Positions 8,157 through 17,546 of a stretch of 64,000 nt of DNA are shown here, piece by piece. Position 1 is the first letter of the stretch. Every line of letters begins with the position of its first letter. The position numbers and the translations under genes are program-made. The notes under the pieces are model-generated. The model was not told the origin of the DNA. It made no database searches and saw nothing but the letters and a program-made list of their open reading frames with translations. Origin of the DNA: Gammaproteobacteria bacterium (GTDB taxonomy: Bacteria > Pseudomonadota > Gammaproteobacteria > Nitrosococcales > Methylophagaceae); the NCBI GenBank assembly GCA_029882915.1, contig JAOUJZ010000001.1:1-64000 (forward strand), read 5' to 3'.

Positions 8157-9548
8157 TCAATTTTGTAATTTTTTTAAAATTGTCTGCAAGCAATCACTAG
8201 CATCCCCGAATAACATTCGCGTATTTTCGTGTATAAACAATGGGTTACCGACACCCGCATAACCCGACGCCATACTACGTTTCAAGACAATCGTACTATG
8301 ACCTTTCCAGCACTCCAATACAGGCATACCCGCAATTGGGCTATTGGGATCTTCTAATGCAGAAGGGTTAACAATATCATTTGCTCCAATAACAATACTC
8401 ACATCAACATCAGGAAAATCATCATTAATCTCATCCATTTCATGCACAATATCGTATGGGACTTTGGCCTCAGCCAATAACACATTCATATGTCCAGGCA
8501 TTCGACCAGCAACCGGGTGAATTCCAAATCGGACATTTTTATTTTGGCTTCTCAATAACTTAGTTATTTCATACACAGTATGTTGAGCCTGTGCCACGGC
8601 CATACCGTAACCAGGAATAATCATTATATTTTTGGCGTCACGAAGCATCTGTACTGTTTCATTAGTATTAATCGACTGCACTTCACCTTCAACTTCCGTG
8701 GCCTCGCCCCCACTAGTGCTACCAAAGCCACCAGCAATAACACTGATAAAGTTTCGGTTCATTGCACGGCACATGATATAGCTCAGAATGGCGCCACTAC
8801 TGCCAACCAATGCCCCAGTGACGATTAATAAATCATTGCTTAACATAAACCCAGTAGCCGCTGCAGCCCATCCAGAATAACTGTTCAGCATCGAAACAAC
8901 GACAGGCATATCTGCACCACCAATGGCCATTACCATATGCACACCAAATATCAGAGCAATAATGGTCATTAGCATCAAAGGTACTGTACCGTCGCCGGTT
9001 TCAGTCCCTGCAAGAAACAGACTTCCAAGCCAAATCACTGCCACTAGCAGCACTAAATTAAACCAATGTCGCCCTTGTATTAATATTGGCTTACCACTGA
9101 CTCGACCACATAGTTTTCCGAAGGCAATGACCGAGCCTGAAAAGGTTATCGCTCCAATCAAAATACCGATATAAATTTCGACTTCATGAATAGTTTTTTC
9201 AGCACCTGAAAGAGTCGACGTATGGTCCATGAAGTTCGCATAACCAACCAATACTGCAGCCATCCCTACCAGACTATGCATTAAAGCGACCAGTTCAGGC
9301 ATTTGGGTCATTTCCACCTTTAATGCCGCTTTAGCGCCTAAAGCGCCACCGATTAACAAGGCAATGATCAATATTGTGTAGGAAGTAACGGCATCACTCA
9401 TTACTGTCGCAATGATAGCAATAGCCATACCGAGCATACCGTAGTAATTACCGCGGCGAGCTGTTGTTTGATTGCTGAGCCCACTTAGACTCAAAATGAA
9501 CAGAATTGAGGCCGCAATATGCGACATTGTTACTAAACCTTGTGACAT
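8157..9548 (-). CDS. pntB: NAD(P) transhydrogenase beta subunit
   Basis: The protein of about 463 residues has an N-terminal half of eight to nine transmembrane helices (the proton channel, dII) and a C-terminal soluble NADP(H)-binding domain (dIII), with the [10 protein letters not shown] nucleotide-binding loop, the [16 protein letters not shown] segment and the C-terminal [11 protein letters not shown] motif. With PntA it couples proton re-entry to NADPH formation in the inner membrane. I place the start at MSQGLVTM (9548), 10 bases after the pntA stop and behind AGGGA; the longer frame to 9578 would overlap pntA. Confidence 0.95.
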   Translation of the reverse strand: MSQGLVTMSHIAASILFILSLSGLSNQTTARRGNYYGMLGMAIAIIATVMSDAVTSYTILIIALLIGGALGAKAALKVEMTQMPELVALMHSLVGMAAVLVGYANFMDHTSTLSGAEKTIHEVEIYIGILIGAITFSGSVIAFGKLCGRVSGKPILIQGRHWFNLVLLVAVIWLGSLFLAGTETGDGTVPLMLMTIIALIFGVHMVMAIGGADMPVVVSMLNSYSGWAAAATGFMLSNDLLIVTGALVGSSGAILSYIMCRAMNRNFISVIAGGFGSTSGGEATEVEGEVQSINTNETVQMLRDAKNIMIIPGYGMAVAQAQHTVYEITKLLRSQNKNVRFGIHPVAGRMPGHMNVLLAEAKVPYDIVHEMDEINDDFPDVDVSIVIGANDIVNPSALEDPNSPIAGMPVLECWKGHSTIVLKRSMASGYAGVGNPLFIHENTRMLFGDASDCLQTILKKLQN

Positions 9549-9558
9549 TCTATTTTCC

Positions 9559-11118
9559 CTATTTTCTAAACATTTCAAGCATACGACGGGTAACTAGAAA
9601 GCCACCTGCAATATTGATGGCTGCAATCAAAATAGCCAACCCAGATAAAATAGTGATTAATCTATCCGGTGCTGAAATTTCGACCAATGCACCAATAACA
9701 ATGATGCCGCTAATCGCATTAGTGACACTCATTAGTGGTGTATGTAACGATGCTGATACATTCCATATAACTTGGTACCCCACAAAACAGGCCAAAACAA
9801 ATACCGTAAAATGTGACATAAAAGAGGTAGGTGCCACAGCACCAATACCAAACAGGACTAACCCCACAACTACCAGTGGTAGCAGCTGTTTGATCGGCTC
9901 AGGTATGACAGATCCTTTCACTTTAACTTCTGTTGTTGGCGGCGCTTCCGTTTGTGGTGCTGGAGCAGCCGACAATTTAGGTGCTGGTGGCGGCCAAGTG
10001 GTATTTCCTTCCTGAATGACAGTAGTACCACGGATGACTTCATCATCCATATTCACGACCAGACCGCCATCTTTATCAGGGCATAAATCGGTTAACAAAT
10101 GACGTAGATTAGTCGCATACAGTTGACTCGATTGATTCGCCAGACGGCTAGGCAAATCCGTGTATCCGATTATGGTCACGCCATGCTTAATCACTACTTG
10201 ATCCTTTTCTGTGAACGCACAGTTGCCACCTCGCTCCGCTGCAAGATCAACAATGACACTACCCTGCTTCATAGACTCCACCATGCCGGCAGTAATCAAT
10301 TCTGGTGCTGGCTTGCCAGGAATCAAGGCTGTAGTGATAATAATATCCACTTCCATTGCTTGTCGTGCCAACAAGGCCATTTCCGCTTCAATAAATTCTT
10401 TTGACATGGTTTTGGCATAGCCGCCAGCACCTGAACCATCTTCTTCAAAATCCAGCATCAGAAATTCAGCATCCATACTTTCTACCTGTTCTTTCACCTC
10501 AGGACGAGTATCAAAAGCTCTGACTATGGCTCCCATACTTTTAGCTGCGCCAATAGCCGCTAAGCCTGCAACACCTACACCGATGACCAGAACCTTTGCA
10601 GGAAGTACTTTACCTGCAGCAGTTATCTGACCGGTAAAAAATCGGCCATAATGCTGAGCTGCTTCAACAATAGCGCGATAACCCGAGATATTGGCCATAG
10701 AACTTAAGGCATCCATTTTCTGAGCTCTCGATAAACGTGGAACACTATCCACTGCCAAAACCGTAGCTTTTTTCTCGGCCAAACGCTGCATCAACAGCTC
10801 ATTTTGCGCAGGCCAGATATAACTAATAAGATATTGCCCTTCATGCATAAGGTCGACTTCGTCTATAGCCAACCCAGGATGTATTTCTGGTGCCCTTACT
10901 TTCATGATGATGTCGCAGCTTTGCCATAACGATCTGGCGTCATCACTAATTTTTACACCCGCCTCTCTGTATGCTTCATCAAGAATATCTGCTGCCTGTC
11001 CAGCACCACTTTCAACATAAACTTCAAATCCCAGCTTGATGATTTTTTCTGCTTCATCAGGCGTTGTAGCCACACGTTTTTCGCCTTGATGTACTTCTTT
11101 AGGTATACCTATCTTCAT
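9559..11118 (-). CDS. pntA: NAD(P) transhydrogenase alpha subunit (fused dI and dIIa)
   Basis: The protein of 519 residues starts MKIGIPKEV, the alanine dehydrogenase/PntA N-terminal signature. It has an NAD-binding Rossmann segment ([22 protein letters not shown]) and the GYTDLPSR loop, then a proline-rich linker and four C-terminal transmembrane helices. The soluble NAD(H) domain and membrane part are one polypeptide, as in E. coli, rather than split PntAA/PntAB. The start at 11118 has a good AGGAGAAGG site; an upstream in-frame ATG (11163) would add 15 unrelated residues. It forms an operon with pntB and supplies NADPH for biosynthesis. Confidence 0.95.
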   Translation of the reverse strand: MKIGIPKEVHQGEKRVATTPDEAEKIIKLGFEVYVESGAGQAADILDEAYREAGVKISDDARSLWQSCDIIMKVRAPEIHPGLAIDEVDLMHEGQYLISYIWPAQNELLMQRLAEKKATVLAVDSVPRLSRAQKMDALSSMANISGYRAIVEAAQHYGRFFTGQITAAGKVLPAKVLVIGVGVAGLAAIGAAKSMGAIVRAFDTRPEVKEQVESMDAEFLMLDFEEDGSGAGGYAKTMSKEFIEAEMALLARQAMEVDIIITTALIPGKPAPELITAGMVESMKQGSVIVDLAAERGGNCAFTEKDQVVIKHGVTIIGYTDLPSRLANQSSQLYATNLRHLLTDLCPDKDGGLVVNMDDEVIRGTTVIQEGNTTWPPPAPKLSAAPAPQTEAPPTTEVKVKGSVIPEPIKQLLPLVVVGLVLFGIGAVAPTSFMSHFTVFVLACFVGYQVIWNVSASLHTPLMSVTNAISGIIVIGALVEISAPDRLITILSGLAILIAAINIAGGFLVTRRMLEMFRK

Positions 11119-11245
11119 GCCTTCTCCTGAACTATTTAGAAGATTTAAAAGTAAAAATATCAAAAGTCACACGCGTCGTTACTTAAGCTAACTTTAGACA
11201 GTATTGCTCTATTGTTGTGTGAGCTTGATGAGGGAGCAGAATTTC

Positions 11246-11413
11246 ATGCATATGGAATTGCTAAGGAAATTTTTATTCTCTCTCAGGAGAATAACCTCAA
11301 CCTCAGAATATGAGATTGCTGTTTTTTTTTCAATCCTTTTCTGCTTTTTTGGCTGTTACACCCTAAATTACTATCACCAAAGAATTAATGCGGATCACAT
11401 AGTAAACCCATGA
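11246..11413 (+). CDS. possible small membrane protein
   Basis: In the 395-base gap between pntA and the CheY-like gene, a short frame beginning at ATG 11246 (MHMELLRKFL) could give a 55-residue protein with one hydrophobic helix (about residues 22-38, VFFSILFCFFGCY) and a basic N-terminus. A GGGAG lies about ten bases before the ATG. I recognise no family, and it may be chance. The rest of the gap should hold the divergent promoters for pntAB and the signalling operon; no clear boxes were identified. Confidence 0.25.
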   Translation: MHMELLRKFLFSLRRITSTSEYEIAVFFSILFCFFGCYTLNYYHQRINADHIVNP

Positions 11414-11513
11414 TATACATGGTTATTTATAGAATAGATACTCGTACTGTATAAATGTAATTAATAAGCGTAAGATTACAATTCATCATATTGATTAAGG
11501 AGGCGGGAACATT

Positions 11514-11882
11514 ATGGAAACCTCAAAAACCCTCATGATAGTCGATGATAGTAAGGTTGCAAGGATGATGACTAAAAGCATTATTCATAATGCTCACCCA
11601 GACTGGCTTATAGTTGAAGCTAACGATGGTTACGAAGCTATTGAATTGGCTAAGAAGCAAGCCATCGATTATTTTTCCGTTGATTTGAATATGCCCGGAA
11701 TTGAAGGCTTTGAAGTCATTGAAAAGATATGCACTCTCTCTCCCAAAGCAAAATTTGCATTGCTCACTGCGAACATCCAACAAAGTACACACGACAAAGC
11801 CACTAAAATGAATATCAAATGCATCAACAAACCCATTACAGAACAATCAATTAGTCAAATGCTGGAGTATTTCAATGACTAA
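11514..11882 (+). CDS. single-domain CheY-like response regulator
   Basis: The 122-residue receiver has no output domain. The acidic pocket (D11, D12), phospho-acceptor D57 in VDLNMPG, switch threonine T85 and conserved lysine K106 (NKPI) are all present, so it should be phosphorylated normally. A strong AAGGAGGCG precedes the start. Its end overlaps the CheC-like gene by 8 bases, which indicates translational coupling. It is the likely substrate of the downstream hybrid kinase/HPt pair and of the adjacent phosphatase. Confidence 0.92.
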   Translation: METSKTLMIVDDSKVARMMTKSIIHNAHPDWLIVEANDGYEAIELAKKQAIDYFSVDLNMPGIEGFEVIEKICTLSPKAKFALLTANIQQSTHDKATKMNIKCINKPITEQSISQMLEYFND

Positions 11883-12483
11883 CTCTGTCAATCTCGATCC
11901 ATTGGAAGAAGATTTTCTGATTGAGATTTTTAATCTGGGAATCGGTCAGGCAGCAGCTTCACTCAGCATGATGTTGCAACAGGAAATTGAGATTTCCGTA
12001 CCGGAAGTTCGGTTCATCAAGTTTTGCGATGTATCACACCATATTAATGCTAGTCATGACATATGCTGCGTTACTCAATCTATGGAGAGCGATTTTGAAG
12101 TCCAATCCATGCTGTTATTTCCCGAGGAAAATAGCCTGGAAATAGTTCGCTGTTTAATGAAAGAGAGTTTTTCTGATGAAATGATTCTTGAACTACAACA
12201 AGAGGCCATCTTAGAAATAGGTAATATAGTACTGAATGCGTGCATCGCTTCCTTTTCAAAGGCCATACAAGTTCACTTTAAGATTGCACCCCCTCTTTTT
12301 GAAAAATTGGATTCACAAAATCTTTCTCATAGTACTTTCGATAAGGAAAATGTAGTTTTTTTTGTCAAAGTCAATTTACATTTAAGTGAAAGTCTTATTG
12401 ATGGCAATGTACTTTTTATTTTGAAGTCAGAATCCATGAGAATACTACAACAAAAACTTCATGCAATCTTATTGAGCCTTTAG
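11875..12483 (+). CDS. CheC-like phospho-receiver phosphatase
   Basis: The 202-residue protein matches the CheC/CheX/FliY phosphatase family. Two E-x2-N active-site motifs are intact: E17-x-x-N20 in EIFNLGIGQA and E114-x-x-N117 in EAILEIGNIVLNA. In CheC, these helices insert a glutamate and asparagine to hydrolyse the aspartyl phosphate of CheY. Its position, overlapping the CheY-like gene and preceding the hybrid kinase by only 4 bases, says it resets this particular receiver. No CheD is adjacent; CheD is the usual activator of CheC in Bacillus and Thermotoga. Confidence 0.85.
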   Translation: MTNSVNLDPLEEDFLIEIFNLGIGQAAASLSMMLQQEIEISVPEVRFIKFCDVSHHINASHDICCVTQSMESDFEVQSMLLFPEENSLEIVRCLMKESFSDEMILELQQEAILEIGNIVLNACIASFSKAIQVHFKIAPPLFEKLDSQNLSHSTFDKENVVFFVKVNLHLSESLIDGNVLFILKSESMRILQQKLHAILLSL

Positions 12484-12487
12484 CAGG

Positions 12488-14578
12488 ATGAATAGGGACA
12501 TGTATTCCAATATCAATTCTAAAGATATTATCAATAATATTGACATAGGCCTTATTGGTTTAAACAAGAAGAAAGAAATCATTTTATGGAATGACTGGTT
12601 GGAGAAATATACTCAAAAGTCAAGCGATCAAACCTTGGGAAAGAAATTAGACGAAGTTTTTCCTGAGCTTATGCAATATAGCGCCAACAGCCGTATCATC
12701 TCAGCAATAAACAATGCTTTAGAGTTTGATTTTCCAGCAGTATTATCTCATGCATTCCATAAATCGCCCTTCCCTCTGTATCTTCCTGACTCTAAGATCT
12801 TATTACAACAAGCTGTTAGTATCACTCCTTTAGAATACGACAGCTCAAAAAGCTGCCTCATTCAAATTCAGGATGTTACTCCTGCAACACTTCGCGAGAA
12901 AAATTTTGAAGCTGTAGTTCAAGAACTTAAGAAAACTCAAAAAGCTCTAATTGAGGAAAAAAACAACGCTGAAAAAGCGAATAGCTTAAAAAGTACTTTT
13001 CTTTCTATCATCAGTCATGAAATTCGCACTCCTATGAATGCGATTATAGGCATGGTTCATCTAGCGTTACAGACAAAGCTATCCATTCCACAACTGGATT
13101 ACCTAAAAAAAATAAATGTCTCTGCCCATAACTTACTTTCTATTATTAATGACATTCTGGATGTTTCTAAAATCGAAGCAGGAAAACTATCCATAGAAAC
13201 AGTTGATTTTTATCTGCATGATGTTTTAAAAAACGTATTTACTGTGATTTCAGGTAATGCACATCAAAAAAATATTCCTCTTATTTTGGATGCCTCAAGC
13301 GATTTACCCCTCATGCTTCATGGAGATCCATTACGCCTTGAACAGATACTGACTAATCTGTCCATGAATGCCGTTAAATTTACTGATCAGGGTAAAGTTG
13401 TTATCCATATTAAATTGGTTAACAGTTCGAAAAACACGATTGATTTATTATTTTCTGTTCAAGATACTGGTGTTGGCATGACGCATCAGCAACAAACCGA
13501 ATTATTCATTCCCTTTACTCAACTAGACTCGTCAACAGCACGCAAATATGGTGGCACTGGTTTAGGCCTGACCATCTGTAAAGAACTTGTTGAATTAATG
13601 GGGGGACAAATCCATATTGAAAGCCAATTGGGTCTTGGTAGTAATTTTTATTTCACACTACAATTTGAGAAGGTGGCGTCCGAAGTTGTATCAGGCTATC
13701 AACTACCTGATAACTTGAATAATATTCGGGTATTGATAATCACTGACAATAATAATGACAAACTATTCTATTTAAAGATGCTTGAGTCATTTAACCTTTC
13801 TGTCGATGAAGCTGATGGTTATGAACAAGGTAAAAAATTATTACAACACGCAGCATTGATGAACCAGCCATTCCATCTAGTCTTACTTGATTGGCAGATA
13901 GTTAAAAATATCATTTCGTTTGACACTGCTGAGGATCTAACAAAGGAATTGAGACTCTCGAAAGAAGCAGAAATAATTCTACTGCATTCTGATAAAGATC
14001 TAGAAGATATTCTCACCCGGGTATCAGGGATTGATTTGAATCACCTTTTACTAAAACCTGTTTCCCCTACCTCTTTATATGACCATATCGTAACACTCTT
14101 TGAAAAGAAATTAATGGATTCAGAAAGTGAAGCAAATCCTCTCAAAGGCTCTAGAATTCTAGTGGTCGACGATAACGATTTTAACCTGCAAATCGCATGT
14201 GAAATCCTAGAACGAGCAGGCATTATTGCCGAAGCAGTCAGTGAAGGAATTAAGGCTGTTGAACTAATTAAGAATAGTATAAAACTACACACACCCTATG
14301 ACGCTGTTCTTATGGATATACAGATGCCAAACATGTCTGGTCTAGATGCAACACAAATTATCCGCCAATGGGAACAGCAATACTCTGAACATAAAGCTAT
14401 TCCCATCATCGCACTATCGGCCAATGCAATGGTCGATGATGCTGACAAAAGTCTGGCTAGTGGCATGAATGAACACTTGAGTAAACCAATTAATCCCAAC
14501 AAATTGTTAAAATCCTTACGTCAATGGATTGAAATTCATTCAAAACAGGATCAAGACATTGACCTCAACAGTAATTAA
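12488..14578 (+). CDS. hybrid sensor histidine kinase with two receiver domains
   Basis: The 696-residue protein lacks membrane helices and is probably cytosolic. Domain order: PAS-like sensor (about 12-135), coiled coil (140-168), HisKA with His177 in SHEIRTPMNAIIG, HATPase (N box MNAVKF, G1 DTGVGM, G2 GGTGLGLTIC, to about 395), a weak receiver (about 410-535, with ITDN instead of the acidic pair but LLDW retained), and a good receiver (about 555-680, VVDDND, acceptor D in VLMDIQMP, SKP lysine). This is the BarA/ArcB kinase design, but the HPt domain expected at the C-terminus is in another frame just downstream. Start may alternatively be the ATG at 12500, preceded by AGGG. Confidence 0.92.
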   Translation: MNRDMYSNINSKDIINNIDIGLIGLNKKKEIILWNDWLEKYTQKSSDQTLGKKLDEVFPELMQYSANSRIISAINNALEFDFPAVLSHAFHKSPFPLYLPDSKILLQQAVSITPLEYDSSKSCLIQIQDVTPATLREKNFEAVVQELKKTQKALIEEKNNAEKANSLKSTFLSIISHEIRTPMNAIIGMVHLALQTKLSIPQLDYLKKINVSAHNLLSIINDILDVSKIEAGKLSIETVDFYLHDVLKNVFTVISGNAHQKNIPLILDASSDLPLMLHGDPLRLEQILTNLSMNAVKFTDQGKVVIHIKLVNSSKNTIDLLFSVQDTGVGMTHQQQTELFIPFTQLDSSTARKYGGTGLGLTICKELVELMGGQIHIESQLGLGSNFYFTLQFEKVASEVVSGYQLPDNLNNIRVLIITDNNNDKLFYLKMLESFNLSVDEADGYEQGKKLLQHAALMNQPFHLVLLDWQIVKNIISFDTAEDLTKELRLSKEAEIILLHSDKDLEDILTRVSGIDLNHLLLKPVSPTSLYDHIVTLFEKKLMDSESEANPLKGSRILVVDDNDFNLQIACEILERAGIIAEAVSEGIKAVELIKNSIKLHTPYDAVLMDIQMPNMSGLDATQIIRQWEQQYSEHKAIPIIALSANAMVDDADKSLASGMNEHLSKPINPNKLLKSLRQWIEIHSKQDQDIDLNSN

Positions 14579-14948
14579 AGAGAAAGACAATACTATATTT
14601 CAGACAAATCACATCAGTATTTCTTCTGGTGTAGAGACGTTTGGTAACAAAGAAAGTTTCTTCAAGATGTTGTTTAAATTTCCTACATATGAAGCAGATG
14701 CTGGAGCTAAAATTAAACAAGCCTTTATTCAGCAGGATGTAAGGCGACTAGAAATCCTTGCACATACATTAAAAGGCACAGCATCAGTTATACATGCAAT
14801 ACAGTTACAGTCTTTGGCTAATGAACTAGAATCTGCCATCAAAGATCGGTCTGCCAATATCGGATATTTAATTAAAATGCTAGATAAAGAGATTGGGGCG
14901 GTTCTAGCTGAAATTGCTAAATTAAAAGACTCTTCACATCTAATATAG
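14529..14948 (+). CDS. HPt phosphotransfer domain protein, split from the hybrid kinase
   Basis: The frame encodes a four-helix HPt domain with the phospho-histidine H79 in LAHTLKGTASVIHA. It has no ATG before the middle of the domain: possible starts are TTG at 14529 or 14559, neither with a good ribosome site. The frame is open back to 14481 (preceding TGA 14478-14480), so it overlaps the end of the kinase by up to 98 bases in the +1 frame. In related kinases the HPt domain is fused after the last receiver. Either this is a frameshifted C-terminal domain, or it is translated by coupling from a rare start. Function as relay between receiver and CheY-like protein is inferred. Confidence 0.75.
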   Translation: MKFIQNRIKTLTSTVIKEKDNTIFQTNHISISSGVETFGNKESFFKMLFKFPTYEADAGAKIKQAFIQQDVRRLEILAHTLKGTASVIHAIQLQSLANELESAIKDRSANIGYLIKMLDKEIGAVLAEIAKLKDSSHLI

Positions 14949-14973
14949 AGAACCTGTTTCATAATAAGATTGA

Positions 14974-16071
14974 TTACATTCTTATTGCCTGTCTTTTAGT
15001 TCCCCAATTACCGGGAGATTTATCAAAGATACCTGAACATCGTGTACCACATTTTAGACAATTCCCTTCGGTCGATAATTGCCATTCACTCAACTCATAC
15101 CAATCGCGACCTATTAATAATTCACCACAATGATGACACCATGTACTGTCTCCATTTTTATCGTGCATATTGCCGACGTAAGCATAGTGAACACCATTTT
15201 CTAGGGCAATCTCTCTCGCTCTTTTCACAGTCGCTGGTGGTGTTGATGGTGTATCCATCATTTTCCAGTCTGGATGAAAAACTGAAAAATGCATCGGCAC
15301 ATCGGGTCCTAGATTCTCAACCACCCACTGGGACATTTCCTGAATTTCCGATTCTGAATCATTTTCGCCCGGTATTATCAACGTTGTCAGTTCTAACCAG
15401 ACATCGGTTTCGTGTTTTATATATTCAAGTGTTTCCAGTACGGGTTGCAAATGAGAACCGGTCAATTTGTGATAAAAACTTTCTGTAAATGCCTTCAGAT
15501 CAACATTAGCCGCATCCATATATTGATAAAACTCTGCTCTTGGTTCAGGGCAGACATAACCAGCAGTCACTGCCACATTTTTTATGCCGTGTTCAGTGCA
15601 GGCTTGGGCAACATCAATGGCATACTCATGAAAAATAACAGGGTCGTTATAGGTATAGGCTACGCTTCGGCAGCCTAATTCTTTTGCTTTTAAAGCAATC
15701 ATATCCGGTGTTGCTTTTGCCATTAGTGAATCCATTTCTCTGGATTTGCTGATATCCCAGTTTTGACAGAACTTACAGGCCAGATTACAGCCTGCAGTCC
15801 CAAATGACAGCACGGGCGTTCCAGGAAAAAAGTGATTAAGCGGTTTTTTTTCTATTGGATCAACTGCAAAGCCACTTGAACGGCCCCAGGTAGTCAATAC
15901 AATAGCATCATCTTGATTAGCACGAACAAAACACAATCCACGCTGACCTTTATGCATTTTGCAAAACCGAGGACAGAGATCACATTGAACTCGCCCATCG
16001 TCTAGTAAGTGCCAGTATTTAGTTGCAACAGCTTCAGGAAAGGTCTCTTTTTCACTAGCTGTATTTGTCAT
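14974..16071 (-). CDS. amrS: AmmeMemoRadiSam system radical SAM enzyme
   Basis: The 365-residue protein has the radical SAM cluster motif C95-x3-C99-x2-C102 (CNLACKFC) after GTAG, in a PflA-like fold, and an N-terminal cysteine set C30, C33, C37, C47 typical of this family (CDLCPRFC...GLC). A C-terminal pair of CxxC/CxxxC-type motifs (CHHC, CLKCGTRC) probably binds another metal. Radical SAM enzymes reductively cleave S-adenosylmethionine to start radical chemistry; the substrate of this family is not established to my knowledge. It is divergent from the MEMO and AMMECR1 partners with a 95-base shared promoter region. Confidence 0.9.
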   Translation of the reverse strand: MTNTASEKETFPEAVATKYWHLLDDGRVQCDLCPRFCKMHKGQRGLCFVRANQDDAIVLTTWGRSSGFAVDPIEKKPLNHFFPGTPVLSFGTAGCNLACKFCQNWDISKSREMDSLMAKATPDMIALKAKELGCRSVAYTYNDPVIFHEYAIDVAQACTEHGIKNVAVTAGYVCPEPRAEFYQYMDAANVDLKAFTESFYHKLTGSHLQPVLETLEYIKHETDVWLELTTLIIPGENDSESEIQEMSQWVVENLGPDVPMHFSVFHPDWKMMDTPSTPPATVKRAREIALENGVHYAYVGNMHDKNGDSTWCHHCGELLIGRDWYELSEWQLSTEGNCLKCGTRCSGIFDKSPGNWGTKRQAIRM

Positions 16072-16166
16072 AACGACACCTCACACATTTCAATTTAACT
16101 AAGCCTTGCAATCCTGAATGAGCAGCAGGATACTATCATTTAATACTACTCCTTTAGGAGCTCGTA

Positions 16167-16967
16167 ATGGAAACAATTCGCCCCCCTGCAGTTGCTGGCC
16201 TGTTTTATCCTGCACGTCCTGACGAACTCAATAATTTAATTGAACAAGATCTTAAGCAGGCAACACTAAATAGTGAATTACCCGATCCCAAAGTACTGAT
16301 CGTTCCACATGCTGGCTATATCTATTCAGGCCCAATTGCTGCCAATGCCTATATTTATCTCCAGAAACTTCGCCATCGTATCCAACGTGTGATTATTATT
16401 GGACCATCACATCGGGTCGGTTTTAATGGTGTCGCCTTAAGTGATGCTGATTTCTTTGATACACCATTAGGTCGTATCCCCATAGATAAAACCGCTCAAA
16501 AAACACTGTCCGAAATCATGGGTGTACATATACTTAATGAAGCCCATGCAGCAGAACATAGTCTAGAAGTTCAATTACCTTTTTTACAGCGTCTATTAGA
16601 CGAATTTACTATTGTGCCTATTGTCGCTGGCAATGCCAGCCCTGACCTAGTATCTGAGGTGATAGAGACTTTGTGGGGAGGTTCAGAAACATTGATCGTC
16701 ATCAGCTCTGATCTCAGCCACTATCACGACTACCAAACAGCACAACAACTTGACACGCAAACTTCTCAGGCCATTATTAACCTTGATGTCAATGCTATCC
16801 ATTCTCATAATGCCTGTGGCTGTGTTGGCATAAGAGGCCTACTGGACTTTGCTCAGCATCATCCATTAAATAGGGCTATTGTTGATTTAAGAAATTCGGG
16901 TGATACGGCAGGTAGCAAAGACAGTGTAGTTGGCTATGGTGCTTATCTCTTTTCGGAACCCACATAA
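16167..16967 (+). CDS. amrB: AmmeMemoRadiSam system protein B (MEMO1 family)
   Basis: The 266-residue protein begins with the hallmark PPAVAGLFYP and continues with VPHAGYIYSG and ISSDLSHYHD, the conserved blocks of the MEMO family. The fold resembles class III nonheme iron dioxygenases, and the histidines in these blocks are the candidate metal ligands. Its bacterial role is not established. The stop and the AMMECR1 start share one base (TAATG), so the two are translationally coupled. A GGAG Shine-Dalgarno precedes the ATG. Confidence 0.92.
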   Translation: METIRPPAVAGLFYPARPDELNNLIEQDLKQATLNSELPDPKVLIVPHAGYIYSGPIAANAYIYLQKLRHRIQRVIIIGPSHRVGFNGVALSDADFFDTPLGRIPIDKTAQKTLSEIMGVHILNEAHAAEHSLEVQLPFLQRLLDEFTIVPIVAGNASPDLVSEVIETLWGGSETLIVISSDLSHYHDYQTAQQLDTQTSQAIINLDVNAIHSHNACGCVGIRGLLDFAQHHPLNRAIVDLRNSGDTAGSKDSVVGYGAYLFSEPT

Positions 16968-17518
16968 TGTTGTCCGAAAGTCATCGCCAGACATTAAAAG
17001 AGCTGGCTCTTGCTTCTATCAAACACGGTCTGGCTCATGGTCGCCCATTGAAGATTGATCTGAGCACACTGGATCAAGAACTCACTGTCATCCGAGCCAC
17101 CTTTGTGACTCTCCAAAAACACGGCCAATTACGAGGCTGTATTGGGATGTTGGAAGCACACAGACCGCTGGCCCAAGATATTGCTGAAAACAGTTATGCA
17201 GCGGCGTTTTCAGATCCGCGATTTCCGCCGTTAACCGAAGATGAACTGAACGATCTCAATATTAACCTCTCAATTCTCAGTCCTGCTGAAATCATACCTT
17301 GCCACTCGGAAGAAGACTTACTTCAACAACTACGACCTGATATTGATGGGCTTATTCTTGACGATGGCATGCATCGGGCCACCTTTTTACCGTCCGTATG
17401 GGAATCGTTACCAGATGCTACCGATTTTGTTCAACATTTAAAGCTTAAAGCAGGATTACCCATCAACTACTGGGCATCAGACCTTCTAGCCTATCGCTAC
17501 ACCACAGAGAGTTTCTGA
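16967..17518 (+). CDS. amrA: AmmeMemoRadiSam system protein A (AMMECR1 domain)
   Basis: The 183-residue protein contains the AMMECR1 signature LRGCIGMLEAHRPLAQDIAENS and the following FSDPRFPPL block. AMMECR1 domains are conserved from archaea to humans with no assigned biochemical activity. Coupling to amrB and the divergent amrS make the standard three-gene AmmeMemoRadiSam set complete here. It ends 28 bases before the convergent ABC-ATPase gene. Confidence 0.92.
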   Translation: MLSESHRQTLKELALASIKHGLAHGRPLKIDLSTLDQELTVIRATFVTLQKHGQLRGCIGMLEAHRPLAQDIAENSYAAAFSDPRFPPLTEDELNDLNINLSILSPAEIIPCHSEEDLLQQLRPDIDGLILDDGMHRATFLPSVWESLPDATDFVQHLKLKAGLPINYWASDLLAYRYTTESF

Positions 17519-17546
17519 TAATGATGTCCAGAACAAAATCCTGTTT

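Noticed and set aside
14974-16071. Pyruvate formate-lyase activating enzyme
   Set aside because: The fold is related, but the N-terminal cysteine set and linkage to MEMO and AMMECR1 genes place it in the AmmeMemoRadiSam family; no pfl gene is present.
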